64,000 nt of DNA, taken from the NCBI RefSeq assembly GCF_001420915.1, contig NZ_CP013021.1, positions 320,001 through 384,000 of the forward strand. The letters are read 5' to 3'. A program made the translations under genes and the position numbers. Shown piece by piece: positions 54,038-62,426 of the stretch (positions within the stretch are counted from its first letter, which is position 1; each line of letters begins with the position of its first letter). Under the pieces are notes generated by a model. That model was not told where the DNA came from. It saw only the letters and a program-made list of their open reading frames with translations, and ran no database searches. The DNA is from Agarivorans gilvus. GTDB lineage: Bacteria > Pseudomonadota > Gammaproteobacteria > Enterobacterales > Celerinatantimonadaceae.

Positions 54038-54583
54038 GTGTTACAAAAATTTAGGGTTATTGTTTTTTTCGCTGTTTTACTTGGTCTCACAGGATGTGCT
54101 GGCCTTGGAAATATGAAGGAGGTGGAGTTCCAAGCCGAGGCAAAGCCAGATGTAGCTATGGTAAATATTGTTCGAAGAGCCGTTTTTTTGGGCGATGGGG
54201 CAAAGGTAGAAGCTTGGGATGGAGATGAATTTATCGGAACTCTTAGTGCTGGAAAACTACTGCAATATGAGGCCAAGCCTGGAATACATACTTTCATGGT
54301 CTATATTCAAGGGGCTTGGGGAGTAGCAAAAGGAGATCTTAAACCGGGAAAAACATATTACCTAAAATTTAATATGTCCGGCTGGGGACCAATAAGTCTC
54401 GGAGTTGCCGAGTCTACTGACCCAAGAATACCAGAATGGAATACAATGAGTACAGTTTCCATCGATAAATCATCCCCTAAAGATGTTCCTGAACAATATG
54501 TTCTCAAAGCGAAAAAAGTTTTGCAAAGAGTTGAGAGCGGCAGCGCAAATGTCACTCCAATTACGGATCGTAATGCGCTGTAA
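54038..54583 (+). CDS. Lipoprotein with DUF2846-like domain (payload 2a)
   Basis: 181 aa; GTG at 54038 with GGAGG at 54024-54028. Signal peptide and lipobox FFAVLLGLTGC, so Cys20 is probably lipidated. The mature part (VNIVRRAVFLGDGAKVEAWDGDEFIGTLSAGKLLQYEAKPGIHTF) resembles DUF2846-type carbohydrate-binding-like beta folds. Envelope role unknown. Confidence 0.7.
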   Translation: MLQKFRVIVFFAVLLGLTGCAGLGNMKEVEFQAEAKPDVAMVNIVRRAVFLGDGAKVEAWDGDEFIGTLSAGKLLQYEAKPGIHTFMVYIQGAWGVAKGDLKPGKTYYLKFNMSGWGPISLGVAESTDPRIPEWNTMSTVSIDKSSPKDVPEQYVLKAKKVLQRVESGSANVTPITDRNAL

Positions 54584-54601
54584 ATTAATCTAGCTATAAA
54601 A

Positions 54602-54642
54602 ATTTAACAAGGCAACCAAGCGGAACTACGATCCGTCCGCTT
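54602..54642 (+). repeat. Partial attC-like site (degenerate)
   Basis: ATTTAAC (54602-54608) fits the integron core-site form RYYYAAC, followed by AAGCGGA (54618-54624) and its exact complement TCCGCTT (54636-54642). The closing GTTRRRY box is not found nearby. Lies between the lipoprotein and the next gene. Confidence 0.3.
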
Positions 54643-54672
54643 ATTGCGGCGTCATGTATCACATGAGAACTT

Positions 54673-55086
54673 ATGGAATTAGCCAACTTTAAAGACGATT
54701 TCTGGCAGCTTCGAAACGGAGAAGCATGCCATAGAGATCATCCTGATACTTTTTGGATTCCTTCCTTAAACGATGGGAAAGCCCTGAAAGTTGGGGATGC
54801 TGCTAAAGTAATTTTGGAAATCGAGTGTGAAGATGAAGCTGGTGAAATTCACATTGAATCTGAGCGAGGGTACTTAATCGTATCTGAAATTGTCGGCGAT
54901 AAGTTTATCGGCATACTGGATTTCCAACCTTGTTGCATTGAACCGAATGATGAAAATGTATATCTGGGGCTTGGTGTGGAAATTCCTTTTGGCCTAGAAC
55001 ATATCATCGATATAGATCGACCACCGCAAGACTATATTGATTGGCAATTAGGCCAAAAGCCAGAGAAAGTCTGGTATCGTCGGTGA
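54673..55086 (+). CDS. Acidic soluble hypothetical protein (payload 2b, possibly DUF2314-like)
   Basis: 137 aa, no signal peptide. The central GYLIVSEIVGDKFIGILDFQP followed by an acidic stretch loosely resembles DUF2314-type proteins; this is a weak match from memory. Starts 90 nt after the lipoprotein, with an attC-like fragment between them. Function unknown. Confidence 0.55.
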   Translation: MELANFKDDFWQLRNGEACHRDHPDTFWIPSLNDGKALKVGDAAKVILEIECEDEAGEIHIESERGYLIVSEIVGDKFIGILDFQPCCIEPNDENVYLGLGVEIPFGLEHIIDIDRPPQDYIDWQLGQKPEKVWYRR

Positions 55087-55103
55087 TAGATAAATTATAT
55101 GAT

Positions 55104-55134
55104 AATTATATGAGACACTCATAGTTATGTCTCA
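55104..55134. repeat. Intact REP-like palindrome
   Basis: AATTATATGAGACACTC followed by ATAGTTATGTCTCA; TGAGACA (55111-55117) pairs exactly with TGTCTCA (55128-55134). It directly precedes repeat copy 3. Confidence 0.7.
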
Positions 55135-55314
55135 GTAAAAAGCAGCTTGTTAGCTGCTTTTTTTGTGGGTGAGAGTAGGGCCTAGGCACTAAAGCCTACG
55201 GCGTGTTGCGAGTGATGTTGTTGGTTTTATTGGTTTTTTGAGGCGTGGTCTAGGTTAAGTGTTGGTGAAAGTGCTATTGTGTGGCGTTTTTGTTACGGGT
55301 GTCTAATTTAATTA
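55133..55314 (+). repeat. ~181 bp direct repeat, copy 3
   Basis: Begins CAGTAAAAAGCAGCTTGTTAG and ends GGGTGTCTAATTTAATTA. Nearest to copy 1 in its first half (GGCGTGTTGCGAGTGATGTTG), with a few unique changes (GAGGCGTGGTC). Confidence 0.9.
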
Positions 55315-55403
55315 TTTTTGGTGAGAAGAGTATACCAGTTTAAGCAGTGGTCTCCTCTTCTATATATTTTTATTAATGTTTGGTTTCTGTTTGTAAGATG
55401 TTT

Positions 55404-56327
55404 TTATTTATTAGTTTCAGGGTGGTAAAAATAGGAGCGTCCCGCTAGCCAGTCATTGCAGTTTTTGCAGGGTTCAAAATCAAAATCGTTATTCCAATGT
55501 TTTTGTCTTCTCGTAGCTATTTTATTGTCCCATGTTTCTTTAATACTACTATTCATCAAACTTCCTGGGCTATATTTTCCTTCATAATCTGCGTCACATT
55601 GTGAAAAGGTACCATCCCAATGTATCGAAACAGTTCTGGTTAACCAAGCACATGGAAAGCGGGTTATTTCTGTTCGTACTTGTTCTAAATTATCTGCTTT
55701 AACGGCATCTCCCCAGCCTAATTTAGGTCTTACCTTTACAATTGCTCCTTTAGATAACCAAAATCTTTTAAACTCTTCAACTTCATGTTCATTTTCTTCC
55801 ATCACAATGAACTGACAAACAATTTTTGTTTTAACTATTGATGATTGTTTTTTGTATTCCAGTACTGTTGAAACATTTTCTACTACTTTGTTAAAGTCTC
55901 CTCTTACTCTAATTTTGTTATAAGAGTCTTCAGATGTCCCATCTATACTTACGATTATGTTATCTACTCCGGCATCTAGAGTGTCTTTTCCTAATTTTTC
56001 ATCTAAATAAATGGCGTTTGTATTTAGATTTACTTGAATGTTTTTGCTTTTGGCATATTTTATCATTTTTATTAGCTTGTTACCTAAAAGCAGAGGTTCG
56101 CCCATAATGGCTAACCAAATTCTTGTTTTAGGACTAATTTCAGAAATTTCATCTACTATTTTTTTGAAAACAGAAAACTCCATATTCCCTTTGGGTCGTT
56201 TTAAGCTGGGGTAAGGACACATAATACATCTTAAATTGCAATAATTTGTCACCTCTACAATGACGTCAACTGGAAAATCATGCTCTTTTAGCGTTTTTTT
56301 TACATCTTCTAAATTAGGCTCTATCAT
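55404..56327 (-). CDS. Radical SAM/SPASM domain protein (payload 3)
   Basis: 307 aa. CNLRCIMC near residue 30 binds the SAM [4Fe-4S] cluster; MGEPLLL and NLNTNAIYL follow; the C-terminal SPASM-type segment has CAWLTRTVSIHWDGTFSQCDAD and CKNCNDW for an auxiliary cluster. Relatives modify peptides, proteins or sugars. Strongly AT-rich compared with its surroundings, so probably acquired. No precursor peptide gene was recognised on either side. Confidence 0.85.
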   Translation of the reverse strand: MIEPNLEDVKKTLKEHDFPVDVIVEVTNYCNLRCIMCPYPSLKRPKGNMEFSVFKKIVDEISEISPKTRIWLAIMGEPLLLGNKLIKMIKYAKSKNIQVNLNTNAIYLDEKLGKDTLDAGVDNIIVSIDGTSEDSYNKIRVRGDFNKVVENVSTVLEYKKQSSIVKTKIVCQFIVMEENEHEVEEFKRFWLSKGAIVKVRPKLGWGDAVKADNLEQVRTEITRFPCAWLTRTVSIHWDGTFSQCDADYEGKYSPGSLMNSSIKETWDNKIATRRQKHWNNDFDFEPCKNCNDWLAGRSYFYHPETNK

Positions 56328-56626
56328 AATCTACCTTTTGGCTTTTCTAATTTTTAATTAATCTTTAATCTTAGCAAAACATTTGCTGGATTAAATTTTA
56401 ATGCAAAAAGTTTAAACGTTGTAAAGTTACAAGTTCAATCTTAATTGGGTGCGTTAAATAAAGAATAGTGTCAGCACTGGTAATGCATAAAGTTGCTATA
56501 GTTAAGACTAAAAATTAGAGTGTCATTTTTTCTTCATTAACTTACCTCATTGCCAATTTTAAACTTTATCCTTCGGTGTCACCTGTACAGAGATCAATGA
56601 TTTGGAGCAAAATTATATAAGACACC
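56328..56626. other. Gene-free AT-rich stretch ending in a REP-like motif
   Basis: No convincing gene. It should contain the promoter of the minus-strand radical SAM gene. The last 16 bases (AATTATATAAGACACC, 56611-56626) are another copy of the payload-edge motif, and their last nine form the left target duplication of the IS5-type element. Confidence 0.5.
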
Positions 56627-57680
56627 GGCCTTGTTGATCAATTCAGTGCAACGAACGCAGTAACCTCAAGGCGTTTTCCTCTTTATTCAGCTAGCTGACG
56701 AGCAGGCATACCTAGCCTGCTCATTTTGTTCAACGCGCACACTCCGGCCATGATTTCGCCGACTTGGGCGTTGTAACAACGTAGACTCAACTTGTCGCTA
56801 AGCAGTTGTTTGAAACGATACATCGCCGTCTCCGATAGTGAACGAAGATGGTAAGCATTGTCCCGTTTCCAGTTTTCCAACTCACCTTGCTTCAAGGCTT
56901 TTACTGCAACGTTCCGTGGGTGACCCGCTTCCCACATACCTGCATTCTTGCGTGGAGGGATTAGTGCAACAGCCTTCTTACGTTGTACTTCTTGATAGCT
57001 CTGCCGTGTGTCATAGGCACCATCAGCGCTTACTGCTTTCACTTTGCGCCGCAGCGGTCTCAACAAGGTGGGTAACACTTCACTATCGTGAACCCAGTCC
57101 ATCGAGACCTCAGCACTCACTATCTGATGGCTCTGGGCATCTACTGCCATATGCAGTTTTCGCCAGACTCGACGCTTTTCAGCGCCGTGTTTACGCACCT
57201 TCCACTCTCCTTCGCCAAACACCTTAAGACCTGTAGCATCGATAACGAGGTGAGCCGCTTGACCTTGGCTAGGTAGGCGATAGTTGACTTCAACAGTCTT
57301 TGCTCGCTTGCTTATACAACTGTAATCGGGAGATTTTAAGTCGACCTTGAGCAGGCGAAACAATGAGTTGATGAAGCCTTCAAGAGCACGCAGTGGTAAC
57401 TTGAATACGCCTTTAATCATCAGCGCAGTTGCGATAGCGGTGTCACTGTAAGTATGGCTGCGCCCTCGACGACCACTGCGCTCAGTGTTATTCCATAGTT
57501 CTATGGCTTTCTCATCCATCCAGAAGGTCAATGAGCCGCGTTGCTTCAGTGCACTGTTGTACAGCTTCCAGTTGGTGATGTTGCCTTTCGCTTTACCCAT
57601 GTTTGGTGACCCGACAGATATAGATACAGATCAGATCCGCGACTGCTGAGTTAGTTCAATCTGATTTAGGAAACAACGCC
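56627..57680 (-). mobile_element. IS5/IS903-group insertion sequence, copy A
   Basis: 1054 bp. Terminal inverted repeats begin GGCCTTGTT (left) and GGCGTTGTT (right, inverted). Flanked by the 9 bp target duplication TAAGACACC (56618-56626 and 57681-57689). It carries one transposase gene. Nearly identical to copy B, with a 6 bp longer stretch near 57617. Confidence 0.95.
56683..57600 (-). CDS. IS5-family transposase (copy A)
   Basis: 305 aa DDE transposase, intact. Asp in LVIDATGLKV, Asp in AVSADGAYDT and Glu in RSLSETAMYRFKQL; the N-terminal MGKAKGNITNWKLYNSALKQ is typical of the IS903 group. Differs from copy B at one residue (WEAG versus WEAS). The overlapping frames on the other strand are shadows. 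Confidence 0.95.
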   Translation of the reverse strand: MGKAKGNITNWKLYNSALKQRGSLTFWMDEKAIELWNNTERSGRRGRSHTYSDTAIATALMIKGVFKLPLRALEGFINSLFRLLKVDLKSPDYSCISKRAKTVEVNYRLPSQGQAAHLVIDATGLKVFGEGEWKVRKHGAEKRRVWRKLHMAVDAQSHQIVSAEVSMDWVHDSEVLPTLLRPLRRKVKAVSADGAYDTRQSYQEVQRKKAVALIPPRKNAGMWEAGHPRNVAVKALKQGELENWKRDNAYHLRSLSETAMYRFKQLLSDKLSLRCYNAQVGEIMAGVCALNKMSRLGMPARQLAE

Positions 57681-57998
57681 TAAGACACCTAAAATTGTAC
57701 AATTAACTGAAACACCCATAATCATGGCGAAATATTCGCCACTGCTCTAGGCTTAAGCTAATTTTTCGCGTGGAGTTTTTGTTATGCCTCAACCTCGAAA
57801 ATCGCAAGTGAGTTTGGATGATACGCCTTATTACCATTGTGTTTCCCGCTGTGTTCGTCGGGCTTGAAGATAAGCAAACAGGCAAGAGTTATGAACACCG
57901 CCGCCAGTGGGTAGAAGACTACCTATTAAAATTGGCAGAAGTGTTTGCTATTGATGTCTGTGCTTATGCAGTGATGAGCAACCACACGCATATCGTAT

Positions 57999-59046
57999 GG
58001 CCTTGTTGATCAATTCAGAGCCAAGAATGCAGTAACCCCAAGGCGTTTTCCTCTTTATTCAGCTAGCTGACGAGCAGGCATACCTAGCCTGCTCATTTTG
58101 TTCAACGCGCACACTCCGGCCATGATTTCACCGACTTGGGCGTTGTAACAACGTAGACTCAACTTGTCGCTAAGCAGTTGTTTGAAACGATACATCGCCG
58201 TCTCCGATAGTGAACGAAGATGGTAAGCATTGTCCCGTTTCCAGTTTTCCAACTCACCTTGCTTCAAGGCTTTTACTGCAACGTTCCGTGGGTGACTCGC
58301 TTCCCACATACCTGCATTCTTGCGTGGAGGGATTAGTGCAACAGCCTTCTTACGTTGTACTTCTTGATAGCTCTGCCGTGTGTCATAGGCACCATCAGCG
58401 CTTACTGCTTTCACTTTGCGCCGCAGCGGTCTCAACAAGGTGGGTAACACTTCACTATCGTGAACCCAGTCCATCGAGACCTCAGCACTCACTATCTGAT
58501 GGCTCTGGGCATCTACTGCCATATGCAGTTTTCGCCAGACTCGACGCTTTTCAGCGCCGTGTTTACGCACCTTCCACTCTCCTTCGCCAAACACCTTAAG
58601 ACCTGTAGCATCGATAACGAGGTGAGCCGCTTGACCTTGGCTAGGTAGGCGATAGTTGACTTCAACAGTCTTTGCTCGCTTACTTATACAACTGTAATCG
58701 GGAGATTTTAAGTCGACCTTGAGCAGGCGAAACAATGAGTTGATGAAGCCTTCAAGAGCACGCAGTGGTAACTTGAATACGCCTTTAATCATCAGCGCAG
58801 TTGCGATAGCGGTGTCACTGTAAGTATGGCTGCGCCCTCGACGACCACTGCGCTCAGTGTTATTCCATAGTTCTATGGCTTTCTCATCCATCCAGAAGGT
58901 CAATGAGCCGCGTTGCTTCAGTGCACTGTTGTACAGCTTCCAGTTGGTGATGTTGCCTTTCGCTTTACCCATGTTTGGTGACCCGACAGATACAGATCAG
59001 ATCCGCGACTGCTGAGTTAGTTCAATCTGATTTAGGAAACAACGCC
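57999..59046 (-). mobile_element. IS5/IS903-group insertion sequence, copy B, inside the RAYT gene
   Basis: 1048 bp, nearly identical to copy A. Flanked by the 9 bp duplication ATATCGTAT (57990-57998 and 59047-59055). Removing the IS and one duplication joins CAT ATC GTA to TTG CAT GTG in frame. Confidence 0.96.
58055..58972 (-). CDS. IS5-family transposase (copy B)
   Basis: 305 aa, intact and the same as copy A apart from one Gly-to-Ser change. All three DDE residues are present. The very high identity of the two copies implies recent transposition; together they could move the 318 bp between them. Confidence 0.95.
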   Translation of the reverse strand: MGKAKGNITNWKLYNSALKQRGSLTFWMDEKAIELWNNTERSGRRGRSHTYSDTAIATALMIKGVFKLPLRALEGFINSLFRLLKVDLKSPDYSCISKRAKTVEVNYRLPSQGQAAHLVIDATGLKVFGEGEWKVRKHGAEKRRVWRKLHMAVDAQSHQIVSAEVSMDWVHDSEVLPTLLRPLRRKVKAVSADGAYDTRQSYQEVQRKKAVALIPPRKNAGMWEASHPRNVAVKALKQGELENWKRDNAYHLRSLSETAMYRFKQLLSDKLSLRCYNAQVGEIMAGVCALNKMSRLGMPARQLAE

Positions 59047-59916
59047 ATATCGTATTGCATGTGAATCAACAACAAGCCGAGGCTTGGTCAGTACAAGAGG
59101 TGCTTGAGCGCTGGCATCGCTTGCACAAGGGCACTTTGCTTACCCAAATGTACTTAAACCCTGAGCTTCGGGCACAACTAGATGCCAGCCAACTGCAGTG
59201 CGTTAACGATACCGCTGAAATTTACCGTCAACGCCTCTATGACTTAAGTTGGTTTATGCGCCAACTGAATGAACATATTGCTAGAGAAGCCAATAAAGAA
59301 GATAAGTGTACTGGCAGATTCTGGGAAGGGCGTTTCAAATCTCAAGCCTTACTCGATGAAGCGGCGCTCATGGCTTGTATGGCGTATGTGGACTTAAACC
59401 CAATCAGGGCAAAAATGGAAACAACGCCTGAATCATCCAAGCACACTAGTGTTAAGTTAAGAGCCAAGGCAGTACAACAAAAGAAAGCCCAACCTAAAAC
59501 ACTGTTTCCCTTTGTCGGTAACCCCAGAAACAACATGCCCCAAGGTCTACCTTTTCAATTGCATCATTACTTGGAATTGGTCGATAGCACTGGCCGTATT
59601 GTGCGAGAAGACAAACGAGGCCACTTAAGCCTAGAGGCCAGCCCCATAATGCAACGCTTAGGCATAGCCGCAGAGCAATGGTTAAGCTTGAGCTGTGAGT
59701 TTGAACAACACTTTTCCGGTGCGGTGGGTAAAGAGCGCCTATTGCGACAATATCATCAAGGCCTCGGTCATAAGCGCACCACTGGCTTAAGTCGATGCCG
59801 CTGCTTACTGAACAGCGCTTAAATTCCCTCGTCCGTTTTCGCCTAATCTCCAGCCATGCTGAGACTTTTTCTCGCCCAACTTTATTAGCGCCACTGCTAA
59901 TTTGCGATAGCTGCTA

Positions 59917-60228
59917 TTAACTGATTAAGCGATAAGCGTAGTAAATTGCCAGCTCGATAATTAGCAGAGTAGAGAAGGCCAGTGAGCCAATGTATGGCCC
60001 CAGCATGGATTTGGGGTCGCTGCTCCCCCAGGGGTGCCAGATCTTATCGATGATGTTTTCCCAAAATGGATTGGGGCGACGTAACAGCAGGATGAATAGC
60101 AGAAAGATGGCGCACACTGGAAGCAGTAAAAATACCATCTGGTAGACATAAACCCACCAGTGCAGCAGTGCCAATACCACCACCAATACTAAGCCATATT
60201 CATAGGCCGCTCGAAATAGCTTTGCCAT
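59917..60228 (-). CDS. Small inner-membrane protein of unknown function
   Basis: 103 aa with about three hydrophobic segments (GLVLVVVLALLHWWVYVY, FLLLPVCAIFLLFILLL, STLLIIELAIYYAYRL) and a short loop (FWENIIDKIWHPWGSSDP). No family recognised. Lies between the RAYT pseudogene and a REP-like motif, transcribed on the minus strand. Confidence 0.6.
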   Translation of the reverse strand: MAKLFRAAYEYGLVLVVVLALLHWWVYVYQMVFLLLPVCAIFLLFILLLRRPNPFWENIIDKIWHPWGSSDPKSMLGPYIGSLAFSTLLIIELAIYYAYRLIS

Positions 60229-60455
60229 CTTTTTCTGTTCTGTCCTTATAAAAATCAGCGCTTGGATTGGCTGATTGTGCGTACTGAGGCGGGAGTATAC
60301 CAGTTTAGAAGCTTAAGCATGCGAAAAGACTGATGAGTTACCGCAGACAACCAAAGCTTAAGGTCCGGCACAATGTCTATTGAGTATAGGAACCCAAAAT
60401 GCGCTTGGTTACGCTGCCTTTTATTGTCTATTCAGAACAGTTGGAAGCGTTGGAA

Positions 60456-60471
60456 AATTAATGAGACACTC
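60456..60471 (+). repeat. REP-like motif AATTAATGAGACACTC
   Basis: Same GAGACACTC core and AATTA lead as the palindrome arm at 55104-55120. It is the last copy seen, just before the SDR gene, and may mark the right edge of the accessory region. Confidence 0.45.
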
Positions 60472-60507
60472 GGAATATTGGAAGATTTAGCATTTACAGG
60501 ATAGAAA

Positions 60508-61260
60508 ATGAGCAAGCAAAAAGTGGTTATTGTTACCGGCGGTGGGCGAGGGATAGGTGCTGCTAGCGCAAAGCTTTTTGCTCAAAATGCTTACGCCGTG
60601 TGTATTAACTACAAATCTAATGCTGAGTCTGCCAATGCTCTAGTGCAAGAGATTAAAGCCTTTGGTGGCGAATGTATCGCCGTTCAAGCTGATGTTTCTA
60701 AAGAAGATGATGTTCTACGATTATTTGAAACCGTAGACCGAGAGCTTGGGCTTGTTTCTGTGCTTGTAAATAACGCCGGCATGTTAAAGCAACAGATGCG
60801 CTTAGAAGATATGAGTGCAGATAGGATCAATTCCGTTCTTATCAACAATGTGACTAGTTACTTTTTATGTTGCCGAGAAGCGGTAAAACGCATGTCGACT
60901 CGCCGTGGTGGTGTAGGTGGGGTTATCGTTAATGTTTCATCGGGAGCGGCTCGCTCTGGTTCTCCTAACGAATACATTGATTACGCGGCCTCGAAAGGGG
61001 CGATCGACACTTTAACAAAAGGTTTGTCATTAGAAGTGGCTGCCGAAGGTATACGAGTTAATTGTGTTCGACCCGGATTGATTTATACCGATATGCATGC
61101 CGATGGCGGAGAGCCTGAGCGTATAGAAAGACTAAAAAGTAACATTCCCATGCAACGGGGCGGTTTGCCCGAAGAAGTTGCCGAGGCCATTTATTGGCTA
61201 GCGTCTGAAAAATCATCTTTTGCCACCGGTGCCTTTGTTGATTTAACCGGTGGCTTGTAA
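60508..61260 (+). CDS. SDR family NAD(P)-dependent oxidoreductase
   Basis: 250 aa short-chain dehydrogenase: cofactor motif VTGGGRGIG, NNAG, catalytic Ser in NVSSGAARSG and YAASKGAIDTL (Tyr, Lys), PG-motif VRPGLIYTDM, and C-terminal GAFVDLTGGL. It resembles glucose/ribitol dehydrogenase-like SDRs of the YgfF type; substrate unknown. Stands alone. Confidence 0.85.
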   Translation: MSKQKVVIVTGGGRGIGAASAKLFAQNAYAVCINYKSNAESANALVQEIKAFGGECIAVQADVSKEDDVLRLFETVDRELGLVSVLVNNAGMLKQQMRLEDMSADRINSVLINNVTSYFLCCREAVKRMSTRRGGVGGVIVNVSSGAARSGSPNEYIDYAASKGAIDTLTKGLSLEVAAEGIRVNCVRPGLIYTDMHADGGEPERIERLKSNIPMQRGGLPEEVAEAIYWLASEKSSFATGAFVDLTGGL

Positions 61261-61439
61261 CGCCGAATAAATCGTTTTAGAAACATTCACAAACTGCAAT
61301 TAAAGCGATAGATAAGCCCCCCAAATCGATGGTTACCATAGAGACGTTAGGCCTTTGGGGCCAGCCTAAGCCGGCGATTTAGATTGATGGATCGATGATT
61401 ATGTTTCAGCAAAAGATATTATTTTACTCAGAGAAAAAT

Positions 61440-61472
61440 TGTGATTGGCCTCACGTAAAATAAGGTTATAAT
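61440..61472 (+). promoter_or_regulatory. Candidate CRP-like site and -10 upstream of focA/nirC
   Basis: TGTGATTGGCCTCACG (61440-61455) matches TGTGA-N6-TCACA at nine of ten fixed positions. A TATAAT -10 follows at 61467-61472, 33 nt before the transporter ATG. The site covers the -35 region, so activation from the classical position is not obvious. The rest of the 244 bp gap from 61261 shows nothing clear. Confidence 0.45.
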
Positions 61473-61504
61473 CCGCGCACTTCGTTATTGCGTGGATACA
61501 TTGA

Positions 61505-62353
61505 ATGAGCCAATTTGATTCCCTCCTTCCGCCTCAGATGGCAGAGATGGCCGCTGAAGTGGGTGTTAAAAAAGTGACCAAAGATCCGTTTAAAACCTTT
61601 ATGCTGGCTATCACAGCGGGGATCCATATTGGTATCGCCTTTGTTTTTTATACCACGGTCACTACCGGTGGCGGTGATATGCCTTGGGGTTTAATTCGTC
61701 TGGTAGGCGGTTTGACATTTAGCCTGGGTTTGATTCTGGTGATCATTACCGGCGGTGAACTATTTACTAGCTCGGTACTCACCTTGGTGGCTAGAGCTAG
61801 TGGCAAAATCAGTTGGCGCAGTTTAGGGGTAAACTGGGTGGTGGTTTATCTAGGCAACTTGATTGGCGCACTCACCTTAGTGGGCATTATGCTGGTTGCT
61901 AAGCAGTACCTTTCTGATAACGGTGCTGTAGGTATCGAAACTATGAAGATAGCCCAACATAAGTTGCACCATGGCTTTTGGCAGGCTGTTGCGCTGGGTT
62001 TGATGTGCAACGTACTAGTGTGCGTTGCAGTGTGGATGACTTTTAGTGGCCGCAGCCTCACCGATAAAATACTTGTGACGGTTTTGCCGGTAGCGATGTT
62101 TGTATCGGCGGGTTTTGAGCACTGTGTGGCTAATATGTTTCAGGTGCCAATGGCGATTGGTATTAAGTACCTAGCTGGAGATACCTTCTGGCAAATGAGT
62201 GGCATGAGTATTACCGACTTTGCTGATCTCACCATTGGCAATTTTATTGTGAATAATCTTATTCCTGTCACCCTTGGCAATATTATTGGCGGGGGAGTAT
62301 TTGTTGGCATGGGCTATTGGCTTATTTACCTGCGTGACCCCGCGCACAAGTGA
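61505..62353 (+). CDS. Formate/nitrite transporter (FocA/NirC family)
   Basis: 282 aa pentameric channel with six membrane helices: ITAGIHIGIAFVFY, the GGELFTSSVLTL Omega-loop segment, GNLIGALTLVGIML, GLMCNVLVCVAVWM (conserved pore segment), FVSAGFEHCVANMF with the pore His, and NLIPVTLGNIIGGGVFVG. The N-terminus SLLPPQMAEMAAEVGVKK is FocA-like. Formate seems more likely than nitrite, but the sequence alone does not settle it. Confidence 0.92.
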   Translation: MSQFDSLLPPQMAEMAAEVGVKKVTKDPFKTFMLAITAGIHIGIAFVFYTTVTTGGGDMPWGLIRLVGGLTFSLGLILVIITGGELFTSSVLTLVARASGKISWRSLGVNWVVVYLGNLIGALTLVGIMLVAKQYLSDNGAVGIETMKIAQHKLHHGFWQAVALGLMCNVLVCVAVWMTFSGRSLTDKILVTVLPVAMFVSAGFEHCVANMFQVPMAIGIKYLAGDTFWQMSGMSITDFADLTIGNFIVNNLIPVTLGNIIGGGVFVGMGYWLIYLRDPAHK

Positions 62354-62395
62354 ACTAGCTCAGCGGCTGTGCCGTGAGTTTTAGCTTTAAACAAT

Positions 62396-62426
62396 AACGG
62401 CGCCGTGTTGGCGCCGTTACTTTTTT
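62396..62426 (+). terminator. Intrinsic terminator after the FocA/NirC gene
   Basis: AACGGCGCC-GTGTT-GGCGCCGTT, then AC and TTTTTT, 43 nt after the stop. Confidence 0.88.

Larger units (their letters stand above)
57784..59822 (+). pseudogene. RAYT (REP-associated, Y1/HUH tyrosine transposase), disrupted
   Basis: The 5' part (57784-57998) starts MPQPRKSQVSLDDTPYYHCV and reaches the HUH motif in MSNHTHIV. The 3' part resumes at 59056 (LHVNQQQAEAWS...) and includes CTGRFWEGRFKSQALLDE and YVDLNPIRAKM. Two lesions: after CVRRA about 11 bases are missing, causing a stop, and IS copy B sits inside the HUH codons (9 bp duplication ATATCGTAT). Without them it would be a protein of about 330 aa. Confidence 0.88.

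Noticed and set aside
53916..54116. 66-residue plus-strand frame
   Set aside because: It begins within repeat copy 2 and overlaps the lipoprotein gene, which has a clear ribosome site and lipobox.
56838..58648. Plus-strand frames opposite the IS5-type transposases
   Set aside because: They repeat in both IS copies only because the transposases do; they are shadows of an intact DDE gene.
55328..60307. 15 bp GAGTATACCAGTTTA shared at 55328 and 60293
   Set aside because: Exact match but short, with TATAC promoter-like content and no consistent position relative to genes; probably chance or a promoter element.
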